From positions 1 to 64,000 of the IMG/VR virus record IMGVR_UViG_3300044611_002115: a stretch of DNA of 64,000 bases; one strand, written 5' to 3'. This DNA comes from a virus. The notes beneath the pieces were generated by a model. It made no database searches. It was not told the origin of the DNA and was given only the letters and a program-made list of their open reading frames with translations. Below, piece by piece: positions 15,808 through 24,274 of the stretch. A program made the position numbers and the translations under genes. Each line of letters starts with the position of its first letter. The first letter of the stretch is position 1.

Positions 15808-16821
15808 ATGAACACTACACCAAGAAAACCCATGCTCGCGGAGACGTGCGACGACATCAACGCGCTGCGCTTCCCGCTACTAGCGACCGCAAAATTGGAC
15901 GGCATCCGCTGCCTCACGCTTCCCCACACGGGAGGCTTGTTCCGCTGCAACGCCGTGTCGCGCAAGTTCAAGCCCATCCCGAACGCGCACATCCGCGATT
16001 GGGTGGAGACGCACCTCCCAGCGGGACTCGACGGGGAGCTAATGATTGTGGCGGAGGACGGCAGCGCGCTGCCCTTCCAAGCCACCACGAGCGGCGTGAT
16101 GAAACACACGGGCACGCCCTGCTTCCAGTATCACGTTTTCGACTACTGCGGGCGCGGGCTGGACACGCCCTACACGGAGCGGCTGCAACAGTTGCAATTC
16201 CTGCGCCTCCCGCGCGGCACGTGCAAGCTCGTGCTCCCCGTGCTCATCAACAACGTGGAGGAGCTGCTGGCGTTCGAGGCCAAGTGCCTCGCGGAAGGCT
16301 ACGAGGGCGTCATGGTGCGCACGCCGGATGGCCCCTACAAGGAAGGCCGCAGCACAGTGCGCGAGCAGTGGCTACTAAAGGTCAAGCGCTTCAAGGACGA
16401 CGAGGGCTACGTGTGCGGGGCGGAGGAAGCGAGGGAGAACACCAATGAGGCGGGGAAGGACGAGCTGGGGCACACGAAGCGCAGCACGGCAAAGGCGGGC
16501 ATGCGGGGGAAGGGGCACGCGGGGTCGTTTATCGTTAAGCCCTGCACGCAGGGAGCGCCCACAGCAGCGGACTTCGCCTACATCAAAGAGAACGAGCATA
16601 GGCTGGACGCTGCACTCGCCGCCCACCCCTACCTGTTCAGCGCCAGCACGAGCGTCATTACAAAGGGCAAGCGGTTCATCCCCATGAGCAGCGTGCCCGC
16701 GCTGCTGCACAGGATGGTGGTTTACAAGCACCAGCCCACGGGCGTCCTAGTCAAGCCCCGCTTCCCCGTCATTAAGGGCTACAGGGACGCCATTGACATC
16801 GGGGAGCCGGAGCAGGATTAG
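15808..16821 (+). CDS. ATP-dependent DNA ligase
   Basis: 337 residues from ATG 15808; the frame extends to 15730 but the AACACC leader and the alignment favour 15808. It has nucleotidyltransferase motifs in order: I AKLDGIRC (Lys near residue 29 takes AMP), III DGELMIV, IIIa YHVFDY, IV YEGVMVR and V WLLKVKRF, followed by an OB-like C-terminus. The size fits T7-like phage ligases. It seals nicks during replication and repair. Palindrome copy 6 is at 16184. No family-1 promoter is seen immediately upstream. Confidence 0.93.
   Translation: MNTTPRKPMLAETCDDINALRFPLLATAKLDGIRCLTLPHTGGLFRCNAVSRKFKPIPNAHIRDWVETHLPAGLDGELMIVAEDGSALPFQATTSGVMKHTGTPCFQYHVFDYCGRGLDTPYTERLQQLQFLRLPRGTCKLVLPVLINNVEELLAFEAKCLAEGYEGVMVRTPDGPYKEGRSTVREQWLLKVKRFKDDEGYVCGAEEARENTNEAGKDELGHTKRSTAKAGMRGKGHAGSFIVKPCTQGAPTAADFAYIKENEHRLDAALAAHPYLFSASTSVITKGKRFIPMSSVPALLHRMVVYKHQPTGVLVKPRFPVIKGYRDAIDIGEPEQD
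16184..16196. repeat. 13-bp palindrome, copy 6
   Basis: Exact copy with central A, inside the ligase gene. Confidence 0.9.
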
Positions 16822-16825
16822 TCCG

Positions 16826-16857
16826 TTGACAACTGATCTGCAACTGTGCAGCATAGT
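16826..16857 (+). promoter_or_regulatory. Family-1 promoter P4
   Basis: TTGACA at 16826-16831 followed by ACTGATCTGCAACTG. The best -10 is CATAGT at 16852, giving a 20-bp spacing, so this member is atypical. The spacer reads TGCAACTGTGCA, the palindrome with one T missing. Confidence 0.65.
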
Positions 16858-16869
16858 CAGCAGACACCA

Positions 16870-17232
16870 ATGCCCGTAATCCAAATCACCAAGTTCGACA
16901 ACATCGTGCAGCGCTTCATCCGCTTTAGCTCTCCCGTGCTGCCCTGCCGCGTCTATCGCATTCAGTGCGTCGTGGGGCACTTCGGGGAGGCTGACCCAGA
17001 GCGCGTGCTTGCGCTGTGTGACGTGTGCATAGTGGAGGGGACGCCCTACTACCGCATCGGGGACGTGGGGCGCGTGCGCGAGCGAGTGTGCATAAGCGCG
17101 GAGGAGTTCGCCTACGTGCGCTCCTGCTACGTGCGGAGCGAGGATTTACCAACAGTGAGGACGCTGTTACCGCTTGCGCGGCTGCGCCCCTCCAACATAA
17201 CCAAGCGCAAGCACAGGAGGATAGAAGTATGA
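16870..17232 (+). CDS. Hypothetical protein before groES
   Basis: 120 residues from ATG 16870; an upstream ATG at 16846 lies inside the promoter. Beta-rich with VYRIQCVVGHFGEADPER and YYRIGDVGRVRERVC, and several Cys. The stop overlaps the groES start by 4 bp. No family recognised. Confidence 0.6.
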   Translation: MPVIQITKFDNIVQRFIRFSSPVLPCRVYRIQCVVGHFGEADPERVLALCDVCIVEGTPYYRIGDVGRVRERVCISAEEFAYVRSCYVRSEDLPTVRTLLPLARLRPSNITKRKHRRIEV

Positions 17233-17501
17233 CAGGATTCACGCCAATCAAAGACCGCGTTCTCGTCCGCATGGACGCGCGCAAGGAACAGACCGCAGGG
17301 GGCATCGTGCTGCCCGAGTTCTCGCAGACCACGGAGACGTGGGGCGAGGTGTGCGCAGTGGGAAACAAGGTGGAGGACTTGCGCACGGGCGACCGCGTGA
17401 TGGTGGAGTCCCACGTGGGCACGCACGTCGTTGTCAAAGGCGTGGACTACATCCTCATCGAGGAGTCCCGCGTGAAGGTCATGCAGCAGCAGGGGGCGTG
17501 A
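17229..17501 (+). CDS. groES: GroES-like co-chaperonin
   Basis: 90 residues from ATG 17229 with GGAGG 9 bp upstream. It begins FTPIKDRVLVRMD, then EQTAGGIVLPE (the mobile loop that docks on GroEL), then GEVCAVGNK, GDRVMVES and DYILIEESRV, the full GroES beta-barrel at normal length. Phage T4 gp31 replaces host GroES for capsid folding, and this protein probably works with host GroEL on phage structural proteins. No GroEL is encoded in the window. Confidence 0.92.
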   Translation: MTGFTPIKDRVLVRMDARKEQTAGGIVLPEFSQTTETWGEVCAVGNKVEDLRTGDRVMVESHVGTHVVVKGVDYILIEESRVKVMQQQGA

Positions 17502-17761
17502 TGCAAGCGCTGCAAGGTGCCCACGTGCTTCCGCTGCTGCTCGCGCTGGGGCTTGTGCTCTGGACGCTGCTGGGGTGGCTTGCGCTGCGGGCCTACATGC
17601 AGAGCTGGACGCTGGAAATCAAATGGCCGTGGGAGCTTGTGTTCCTGCTGCTGTGCGGCCCCGTCGCTTGGGCGGGGCTGCTGGTGTTAATGTTTACAAC
17701 ACGAAAGGACACGGAAGATGAAAAAAGGAATACTGCAAGAGACGAGCGGGATGACGACTAG
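17501..17761 (+). CDS. Two-pass membrane protein
   Basis: 86 residues from ATG 17501, touching the groES stop (GTG 17498 is an alternative). There are two hydrophobic segments: LPLLLALGLVLWTLLGWLAL, and WELVFLLLCGPVAWAGLLVL. A charged C-terminus follows (RKDTEDEKRN). A holin-like topology is possible, but the lysis genes cluster at 26-28 kb, so its role is open. Confidence 0.55.
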   Translation: MQALQGAHVLPLLLALGLVLWTLLGWLALRAYMQSWTLEIKWPWELVFLLLCGPVAWAGLLVLMFTTRKDTEDEKRNTARDERDDD

Positions 17762-18359
17762 GGGCGGGACGCACTTTGTTGACCACGACACGGATATGGT
17801 GGTGGCAGTGACGGACGCCTCCTTCTCCATGCGCTTCGTCACGGGAATGCTGGGGCTGCTGGAGGAGGGAAGCAGCGAGCGGCGCGTGCTGCAAGTGGGG
17901 ACGCAGGAGCTTGCCCTCTACCGCAGCAGCACGTTCTTTCGCTGGGCGCTGCTCCTCGACCCCTTCGTGCGCCTCGCCTACGCTTGGGCGGCATACCAGC
18001 AGGAGGACGCGGAGGGGGCGGGGCTGCTGACCTACGGGGACTTTGTGGCGAGCCGTTTGGAGCACGGGGCACCCACCCCCAGCGGGGGCGCTGCCCACGA
18101 GTTTCTCCTCGTGCGCCAAGTGGACTACCTAACGGTCGGGAAGGATTATGAGGTGGACGCGCTGTTCCGCTTCGACGCCGCAGCGGAGTGGCTCCCAATG
18201 ATGCAGCGCCGCTTCCTGCTGCCGGAGTTCAACTTCATCTACGACCCTCCCCAAGTGCCGGAGCTGCCGCGCAGCACTCGGCTCCTAGTCCATAAGGCTT
18301 ATGGCGAGGACTTGGAGTTGTTCAAGCAGATAGGCGACGCCCCGTTCCTCGTGCTGTAG
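17718..18359 (+). CDS. Hypothetical protein
   Basis: 213 residues from ATG 17718, overlapping the membrane-protein gene by 44 bp in another frame. Soluble alpha/beta protein with HFVDHDTDMVVAVTDASFSM, VRQVDYLTVGKDYEVDALF and a C-terminal helix. No family recognised. Last gene before the structural region. Confidence 0.6.
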   Translation: MKKGILQETSGMTTRGGTHFVDHDTDMVVAVTDASFSMRFVTGMLGLLEEGSSERRVLQVGTQELALYRSSTFFRWALLLDPFVRLAYAWAAYQQEDAEGAGLLTYGDFVASRLEHGAPTPSGGAAHEFLLVRQVDYLTVGKDYEVDALFRFDAAAEWLPMMQRRFLLPEFNFIYDPPQVPELPRSTRLLVHKAYGEDLELFKQIGDAPFLVL

Positions 18360-18383
18360 CGGGGGCGGGTTTATTCTGCGCGC

Positions 18384-18396
18384 TGCAACAGTTGCA
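18384..18396. repeat. 13-bp palindrome, copy 7
   Basis: Exact copy with central A, intergenic, ending 17 bp before the -35 of the portal-operon promoter candidate. Confidence 0.9.
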
Positions 18397-18413
18397 GTGT
18401 CAAGGATATTTTC

Positions 18414-18442
18414 TTGCCAACGCGGGGCGCATGTTTCACAGT
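18414..18442 (+). promoter_or_regulatory. Family-2 (structural) promoter candidate L1
   Basis: TTGCCA at 18414-18419 lies within TTTTCTTGCCAA, a 12-base string shared exactly with the site at 32903. A 17-bp spacer leads to CACAGT. The -10 is poor, so an activator or alternative sigma factor may be needed. It lies upstream of the portal gene. Confidence 0.5.
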
Positions 18443-18459
18443 CCAAGCAACCTTTCGCC

Positions 18460-19767
18460 ATGAGCATACTACGCCGCCGACTAGACCTCACCTCCTCCAA
18501 GCGCCAGCTTGCCGTGGAGTCCCGCATCCCCAGCACCAAGGAGCGCAGGTTTATTGAGAACAGGCTGAGCTTCCCGCTGCACAGGTTCACGGACTTTGAA
18601 TCCTACATCAGCGCGGGCAGCAAGCAGGTCTGGGCCACGTTCCGCGCGTGCCACCTTGTAGCCTCCGTCATTATGGGGACGGACTTTAAGGTGGTGAAGC
18701 CCGACCAGCCCCTATGGACTCCCAACCCTGCCAAGGACGACGAGATGTTTCTCCTCGGCAGGCCAAACCCTTTGGACTCGTGGAAGGAGCTGCTGTATAT
18801 GTGGGTCTATCACATCAAGCTCACGGGCTGCGCGTTCTGGCTAAAGGACGAGATTAACGCGCTGGGGCAACCCACCGCCGTCTATCCCCTGCTGCCGCAA
18901 TACATGCGCATCGTGCCCGACGAGAAGAAGAACATTGCGGGGTTCATCTACCACGTGAACGGGCGGGAGGTTAAGTTCACGCCGGAGGAAATTATTTACT
19001 TCCGCCGCCCGCACCCCGCGTCAACCGTGTGGGGCATGGGGGACATTGAGCCAAGCGAGCCTCTGTTCAACGCGTTCATCAACCGCTCCACCTACGAGGA
19101 AAAGTTTATGGAGAACGGGGCGCAGCCGAGCGGAGTTATGACGCTCAAGGAAAAGGTGGACGACCCTGCGGAGTGGGCAAAGCTCAAGAGCTGGTGGAAT
19201 ACGGAGTATGGTGGAAAGAAGAACGCGGGCAAAACGGCGTTCCTCCAAGGCGAGTGGGAATACCACAAGCTCGGCTTAGACCAGCAGGCCATGCAGTCGC
19301 TTGAGCGGGAGAAGCTCACCGTGGAGCAAATCTTCATCAACCACGGCGTTCCCCTATCCATCGCGGGCATCCTTGGCGCTGCCAACTACGCCACCGCCAA
19401 GCAGGACGAGCTGAACTTCCGCAAGTATGAAATCGTCCCGCTGCTGGAAATGTTTTGCGGCAAGCTAAACCGCGAGGGCGCGCTCTTTCCGCTGTTCAAA
19501 AACAACACGCAGCTCGCCTATGAGTTGAGCGGGCTTGTGGACGTGGAGCAGGTGACGAAGGAATACGGGCCGCTCCTGCGCCTCGGCGCTATCACGCCAA
19601 ACGAGATTCGCAAGCTCGCGGGGCTTAACCCCGTCAACGACCCCTACCTCGACCAATACTTCATCGACAGCATGCTGTCCCCTATGGAGATGGCGGGGCT
19701 TGCCACCGTCCCGCCCGCTCCCGCGCCAAGCAAGAGCGCGGACTACCGCAAACTCAAGCTCAGCTAA
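18460..19767 (+). CDS. Portal protein (HK97 family)
   Basis: 435 residues from ATG 18460. Typical portal features are: WATFRACHLVASVIMG near 55, LLYMWVYHIKLTGCAFWLKDE near 105, PEEIIYFRRPHPASTVWGMGDIEP, GVPLSIAGI, and a C-terminal GAITPNEIRKLAGLNPV. Twelve copies form the DNA entry channel and bind terminase. The Pro/Ala/Ser tail ends 4 bp before the next gene. Confidence 0.9.
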   Translation: MSILRRRLDLTSSKRQLAVESRIPSTKERRFIENRLSFPLHRFTDFESYISAGSKQVWATFRACHLVASVIMGTDFKVVKPDQPLWTPNPAKDDEMFLLGRPNPLDSWKELLYMWVYHIKLTGCAFWLKDEINALGQPTAVYPLLPQYMRIVPDEKKNIAGFIYHVNGREVKFTPEEIIYFRRPHPASTVWGMGDIEPSEPLFNAFINRSTYEEKFMENGAQPSGVMTLKEKVDDPAEWAKLKSWWNTEYGGKKNAGKTAFLQGEWEYHKLGLDQQAMQSLEREKLTVEQIFINHGVPLSIAGILGAANYATAKQDELNFRKYEIVPLLEMFCGKLNREGALFPLFKNNTQLAYELSGLVDVEQVTKEYGPLLRLGAITPNEIRKLAGLNPVNDPYLDQYFIDSMLSPMEMAGLATVPPAPAPSKSADYRKLKLS

Positions 19768-19771
19768 GACC

Positions 19772-21691
19772 ATGCCATGCGCGTGCCACAAGCACAGGCT
19801 TTCATCCGGCGCGGTGTTCACCCTGTCCACTAAGTCCCACGTCCCAGAGGGCGGATGGACGAATGCGCACCTGCGCACCCCAAACGGGCAAGCGCTCAAC
19901 GCCGACCTTGTTCGCGTGCACAGGGCGGCGGTGGCGCGGGGGATGCGGGAGTATGGCGTGTGGCTGCGTGAAAAGTTTGACCTTCTGCTGGACAAGGTTA
20001 TCACGCAGGTCACGCTCGCCAAGCGCAGCCACCACTCGGGCAGGAGCGCAAGCGTGGGGGCTAAGGCGCAGGAGGAAATCTTCCTGTTCGACCTCATGGG
20101 CGACGAGCGCCTATGGATGAACGCGCTCAACAGGGAGCTGCAAGAGTTTCAAGGCGAGCTGCTGGTGGATTGGGTGCCCCGCGTGCAAAGCGTGGCGAGC
20201 GAGAGCTTCGCCAAGACGAGCGTGCTGCTGGGGAGGGAGACGCAGAAGGGGGACTCCAACTTGGTGCTCTCGCGCATCCGCGAGATAGGCTCGCTCATAA
20301 CCAACATTACGGAGACGACACGCACGCGCTTTTCCGACATCATCGGGCAGGGGCTAGACAGCGGGCTTCCCGTGAACGGAGTGGCGCAGCTCCTACGCGA
20401 CAGCATGCCCTTCATCGCCTACAACCGCATCGCCACCATCGCGCGGACGGAGATGGGGCGCAGCAGCGACGCGGGGAAAGTCTTAGCCATGCAGCGCAGC
20501 GGGGTGATCGACTTGATGGAGGTTATTGGCTGCGAAGCGGAGGAGGCTAACAGCCCGCAGTATAACGGGCGCTCGACCTGCAACATCACCAACGTCCCTG
20601 CGGCGGAGGCGGACTCCTTAGAGTTCCACATCAACCACACGGGGACTTGGGTGGTGCAGGAGTTTATTGACAAGGACGACCCCAATCCACCGGACGACCC
20701 ACCACCGCCACCCCCACCACTGCCGCCGCCTCCCGTGGTTCCAATCCCACCCGCAGTCCTTCCGCCCGCCCCACCCGTGCCAGCACCCGCGCCCGTGCCC
20801 GTGCTTCCACCCGTGCCCCCGCCCGTGCCCCCTCCGCCCACCATTGCGGAGATTGAGGCGTCCGTGCAGTCGCGCTTCGCCACGCTCCCCGTGTTTGCGA
20901 AGGAGGCGGACGACTCCCTCTTAGCAATCTCAAACACTAGGGACAGGGCGAGCGTCGCCTATCAGTTATTCTCCGACGCACAGCGCGCGGGAGCAGCCAA
21001 GGAGGAAGTGACTGCGCGATACAATGAGTGGGTGGCATTAACGGCGGAGGTGAAGCGGATGCACGACCACAGAAAAACACTCGTGTCCCGTGTGCACGCT
21101 GCGCTGGCGCTGCCGGAGGCTAGGCGCATTGACGCGGCCAGCGCCTTTATTGCCCCCGCCACAACATCAGCGACAGCAACGGCAAAGACTATTGCGGGGA
21201 ACGTGCAGCGCACGGTGGGCTGGCTGCGCCAATTTGTTGACAAGGACATATTCCCGACAGCCGCTAAGTGGAAAACCACAGCCAAGAGCCGCGCCTTCCA
21301 CTACGTCGGGAAGGTCTATATCAAATCAACCACCCCAGACAAAACCATCGCCCATGAGCTGATGCACGCTCTGGAGTTCTTCAACCTCACAACAGGCAAA
21401 GCGTCCACGGACTACAGGGACTCGCGCAATGGGGTTGGGGAGGTGCTCAAGAAACTTAGCGCGCTCACAGGCCACAGCGGATACAAAGCCAACGAGGTCG
21501 CCTACGAGGACAAGTGGGTTAAGACAGGGAACGCGGCATATTGCGGAAAGCACTACGGCACGGCCTATGCCAGCGAGGTGCTGAGCATGGGCATTGAGCG
21601 CCTTATGACAGACCCAATGAACTTTTTCAAGCAAGACCCAGAGTATATGAAATTCGTCCTCATGGCGCTGAGCGGGAGGTTTAGGAAGTGA
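19772..21691 (+). CDS. Mu F-like head morphogenesis protein fused to a metallopeptidase-like domain
   Basis: 639 residues from ATG 19772. Residues 1-290 look like the phage Mu F/SPP1 gp7 minor head protein, with AYNRIATIARTEMGRSSDAG near 210 and YNGRSTCNITN near 265. Residues 305-360 are a proline-rich linker with long runs of Pro, Ala and Val. After a helical segment the C-terminus holds IAHELMHALEFFNL near 527, an HExxH zinc motif, then YASEVLSMG. Mu F-like proteins enter or border the capsid and can carry enzyme tails, so this domain may be injected with DNA. The substrate is unknown. Confidence 0.8.
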   Translation: MPCACHKHRLSSGAVFTLSTKSHVPEGGWTNAHLRTPNGQALNADLVRVHRAAVARGMREYGVWLREKFDLLLDKVITQVTLAKRSHHSGRSASVGAKAQEEIFLFDLMGDERLWMNALNRELQEFQGELLVDWVPRVQSVASESFAKTSVLLGRETQKGDSNLVLSRIREIGSLITNITETTRTRFSDIIGQGLDSGLPVNGVAQLLRDSMPFIAYNRIATIARTEMGRSSDAGKVLAMQRSGVIDLMEVIGCEAEEANSPQYNGRSTCNITNVPAAEADSLEFHINHTGTWVVQEFIDKDDPNPPDDPPPPPPPLPPPPVVPIPPAVLPPAPPVPAPAPVPVLPPVPPPVPPPPTIAEIEASVQSRFATLPVFAKEADDSLLAISNTRDRASVAYQLFSDAQRAGAAKEEVTARYNEWVALTAEVKRMHDHRKTLVSRVHAALALPEARRIDAASAFIAPATTSATATAKTIAGNVQRTVGWLRQFVDKDIFPTAAKWKTTAKSRAFHYVGKVYIKSTTPDKTIAHELMHALEFFNLTTGKASTDYRDSRNGVGEVLKKLSALTGHSGYKANEVAYEDKWVKTGNAAYCGKHYGTAYASEVLSMGIERLMTDPMNFFKQDPEYMKFVLMALSGRFRK

Positions 21692-21942
21692 AGGCTAAAA
21701 TCACACAGGCCGGAATGGTGTACTTTTACGACGGGCACAAGTGGGAGGGCGAGGAGCCTCTGCGCACCCACTGCGAAATGCTGGAGAGCCTGCTCCCGCT
21801 GGACTACTACCCCGATCCCATGCGGGGCATTTCCGCGCGCGTGAAGGAGCTGCTGCCAGCGCCCGTGGCGTGCGAGATTGTGGGCGTCGCGGAACCCGAA
21901 CTGGAGGACGACACCCTAGACCCCAATGATGTTCAGTATTGA
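21688..21942 (+). CDS. Hypothetical small protein in head gene cluster
   Basis: 84 residues from GTG 21688, overlapping the previous stop. It begins MKAKITQAGMVYFYDGHKW and is acidic toward the end (PELEDDTLDPNDVQY). No family recognised. Confidence 0.55.
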   Translation: MKAKITQAGMVYFYDGHKWEGEEPLRTHCEMLESLLPLDYYPDPMRGISARVKELLPAPVACEIVGVAEPELEDDTLDPNDVQY

Positions 21943-21990
21943 CACGCGCCGCGAGCGGGCGCAGAGTTGCGCTTTCAACTCCAACATCCC

Positions 21991-22368
21991 ATGAGCACTC
22001 CCTCGCAATACCTCGCCACATACAACGGCCCCACGGCAACAGTCGGGAGGCACGGGGAACTTCGCGCAGGGGACAAGGTGGTGCTGAAACGCAGGGAGTG
22101 GCTCTACGTGCAGCAGCACAGCGCAGGGGAGTTCACAGTGGACTCCGACGTTGACCCCTCCACGCCCGCAGTGGAAGCAGCGGGGGAATCCCCAGAAACC
22201 CCCGTGGAATCCGCAGAGGGGGGTGCTGAACCCACGCAAAAAGGCTCGGCAATCGCACAAAATGACGTCCAGCAGCGTCCGCAGCGGGAAAACAGTGCAC
22301 AGCCAGCGGCTTCCCCAAGCAAGCGCACAGCCCCCAAAAAGACCGTCGCCCCCGTGCGCAAGCGCTGA
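21991..22368 (+). CDS. Head-region protein with GRHGE domain and element-derived tail
   Basis: 125 residues from ATG 21991; a TTG at 21967 is an alternative. Residues 7-40 (YNGPTATVGRHGELRAGDKV) match the start of the gene at 30585 (YTGQPTSLGRHGEIQAG), so the two share a small domain. The C-terminal 70 residues are a Pro/Glu/Ala then Lys-rich disordered tail, part of it written by dispersed element R4. Function unknown. Confidence 0.6.
   Translation: MSTPSQYLATYNGPTATVGRHGELRAGDKVVLKRREWLYVQQHSAGEFTVDSDVDPSTPAVEAAGESPETPVESAEGGAEPTQKGSAIAQNDVQQRPQRENSAQPAASPSKRTAPKKTVAPVRKR
22251..22290 (+). repeat. Dispersed ~40-bp element, copy R4
   Basis: AATCGCACAAAATGACGTCC then AGCAGCGTCCGCAGCGGG. Similarity to R0 continues to about 22350 and to R6 on the left side (AAAAAGGCTC). 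Read in a frame giving IAQNDVQQRPQRE. Confidence 0.75.
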
Positions 22369-22373
22369 CGGAG

Positions 22374-22386
22374 TGCAACTGTTGCA
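22374..22386. repeat. 13-bp palindrome, copy 8
   Basis: Exact copy with central T, intergenic, 18 bp before the -35 of the protease-gene promoter candidate. Confidence 0.9.
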
Positions 22387-22404
22387 GCGCTTCCGCAGTT
22401 TTTC

Positions 22405-22433
22405 TTGACAGCGGGGGCACGGGGAATCACGGT
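22405..22433 (+). promoter_or_regulatory. Family-2 promoter candidate L4
   Basis: TTGACA at 22405-22410 preceded by TTTTTC, a 17-bp GC-rich spacer, then a weak CACGGT. The T-rich lead matches L1 and L2. It lies upstream of the prohead protease. Confidence 0.5.
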
Positions 22434-22453
22434 GGCGGCAACACGACGCACCC

Positions 22454-23350
22454 ATGAAACTTCTCCATGCCCGCAAGCACGCCCCCGCCGCCACCAAACA
22501 CTTTCCAGCAGGAGCACTCCTGCGAGTGGCGTCCAAGTCCTTCGTCCCCGCCCCGCGCGTGCCCGCACCCGCACCCGACGCGCTGCTGGAAAAGATGGTG
22601 AGCTTTGAAGTGGACGGCGTGCTGTGTGCGGGGCTGGTGAGCAAGCGCCTGTCCGCCGACTCCCTCACCGTGCGCCTCGCCATTCCCGACAAGCGCGGCA
22701 TCCTCATCGTCACGGACTCCGAAATTGTCCACCCCGCCGCAGGGCTGGAGGTTGTCGGCTCCGTGGTGCGCGAGGAGCATAAGGTGCGGGAGTTCGCGGA
22801 GTCCTTCGCCTTTGAAATTGACAAGAAGATGGTCACGGTCATGGACGTGGAGAACCCGTCCATCGTGGAGGACTACCTGAACGTGAGCGTGGAGGGCTTA
22901 GCGTCCACGTTCCAAACCACCACCCCCGCTGACAGGGATGGCGACTACGTGGTGCCCACCGCGTTCAAGGACACGCTGGTTGAGTTCCGCAAGAACCCCG
23001 TGATGCTTGCAGACCACACGAACCGCATTGACAACCTGATTGGCTCCTACTCCAAAATCAGCACGACGCCCGCTGGCCTCGTCGTGCGGGGCGACCTTAG
23101 CAACGCCAAGGAGGTGCGCCGCGTGCGCTTCCTCGTCGCGGAGGGACACCTCAAGGCGTTCAGCATCGGCGGGCTGTTCTACTACGGCGCGGACGGCAGG
23201 GCGATTGAGCGCGTCAACCTTTATGAAATCTCCATGACTCCCGTGCCCGCCAACCCCGACGCGCTCTTTCAAGTGCGCTCGCTGGGGGCGTCGGATGTGG
23301 CGAAGCTCTGGAGCAGCGAATCCAAATCCCTGCGCCGCTGGTTGTCGTAA
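22454..23350 (+). CDS. Prohead protease (HK97 family) with N-terminal extension
   Basis: 298 residues. Residues 135-285 match the HK97 prohead protease: TTPADRDGDYV, LADHTNRIDNLIGSYSK with the catalytic His near 186, LKAFSIGG with the catalytic Ser near 238, and YEISMTPVPANPDA. The first 130 residues are an extra domain that includes a small beta-barrel (MVSFEVDGVLCAGLV). It cleaves scaffold and delta domains during head maturation. The major capsid gene is unusually 5.5 kb downstream. Confidence 0.88.
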   Translation: MKLLHARKHAPAATKHFPAGALLRVASKSFVPAPRVPAPAPDALLEKMVSFEVDGVLCAGLVSKRLSADSLTVRLAIPDKRGILIVTDSEIVHPAAGLEVVGSVVREEHKVREFAESFAFEIDKKMVTVMDVENPSIVEDYLNVSVEGLASTFQTTTPADRDGDYVVPTAFKDTLVEFRKNPVMLADHTNRIDNLIGSYSKISTTPAGLVVRGDLSNAKEVRRVRFLVAEGHLKAFSIGGLFYYGADGRAIERVNLYEISMTPVPANPDALFQVRSLGASDVAKLWSSESKSLRRWLS

Positions 23351-23371
23351 CCACCCCACCCACACAATCTA

Positions 23372-24073
23372 ATGATCGCGGAAGAAGCCAATCTCAACCT
23401 CGTTGATTTTTTCATCTCCTTAGATGAAAGCCCGCAGCAAGCGCTCCGCGCCGCGCTCAACATCAACAGCCCCGCGCCCAAGACGCAGATCGTCGCCAAC
23501 GACAAGCTGCGGGTGAGGCTGCACTTCTGCCGCGCAAGCGGGGGCGTGCTGTCCGAAGTCTCCTACCCCGTGGGCACGGTGGTTTCCATAGGGGCGATTC
23601 CCGCCAGCAGCACCTACGGGACGAGCGAGTTGTTTATTGCGGGGGCGTGCTCCCTAGTGGAGACGGAGACGAGCGCCTACTACGAGCTTGAGGTTAATGC
23701 GGCCACGTCAACGATGGCGACGCTGCTGAGCGCGGCCTCCTCCCGCGACATCATTGTGAACGTGCAGGTGTCCGACGCGCTGGGAGGGCTTGCCACGCAG
23801 CGCAGGACAGTCGCCTACTTCACCGCCGCAGCGCTCAAGGACGCGCTCAACGACGGCGGCGCAGCGCCAACCCCGTCGCCCGAATACTTGGGAATAGACG
23901 GGACGATTAACTGCGGCGGAGCGGCGGGGGATGCCACTTCATTTTCCAGCGCGGGCAGCACGTCCACGACGGGCAGCTCCAGCAGCTCCAACACGTCGGC
24001 ATCAACCAGCGTGAGCGGCACGTTCACGACCACTGCCGCCACCAACACCTACTCAACGACATACCCAGCATGA
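23372..24073 (+). CDS. Putative structural protein
   Basis: 233 residues. Beta-rich first 170 residues (IVANDKLRVRLHFCRASGG, DIIVNVQVSDALGG) followed by a Ser/Thr/Gly tail (SSAGSTSTTGSSSSSN). This composition is common in phage head decoration or fibre-linked proteins. The stop overlaps the next start. No family recognised. Confidence 0.55.
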   Translation: MIAEEANLNLVDFFISLDESPQQALRAALNINSPAPKTQIVANDKLRVRLHFCRASGGVLSEVSYPVGTVVSIGAIPASSTYGTSELFIAGACSLVETETSAYYELEVNAATSTMATLLSAASSRDIIVNVQVSDALGGLATQRRTVAYFTAAALKDALNDGGAAPTPSPEYLGIDGTINCGGAAGDATSFSSAGSTSTTGSSSSSNTSASTSVSGTFTTTAATNTYSTTYPA

Positions 24074-24258
24074 GCGCAGACCCAATCCTTCTACGCAAAC
24101 AAGACGAGCTGCCCTCTAACCCGCCCGACGCGGGAACCATTGAGCTTTACGTGGGGGCTGACGGCAAGCCCAAGCAGCGCGGCGTGGACGGCGTGGAAAA
24201 AGATTTAGGCGGGACAACCCTCACAGAGATTGACGGAGGGGACGCCTACAGCGTATAG
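24070..24258 (+). CDS. Small hypothetical protein
   Basis: 62 residues from ATG 24070, overlapping the previous stop. The sequence TIELYVGADGKPKQRGVDG resembles short modules that precede tail-fibre genes. The end marks the edge of a composition change to lower GC. Confidence 0.5.
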   Translation: MSADPILLRKQDELPSNPPDAGTIELYVGADGKPKQRGVDGVEKDLGGTTLTEIDGGDAYSV

Positions 24259-24274
24259 AGAGGAAACCAATACC

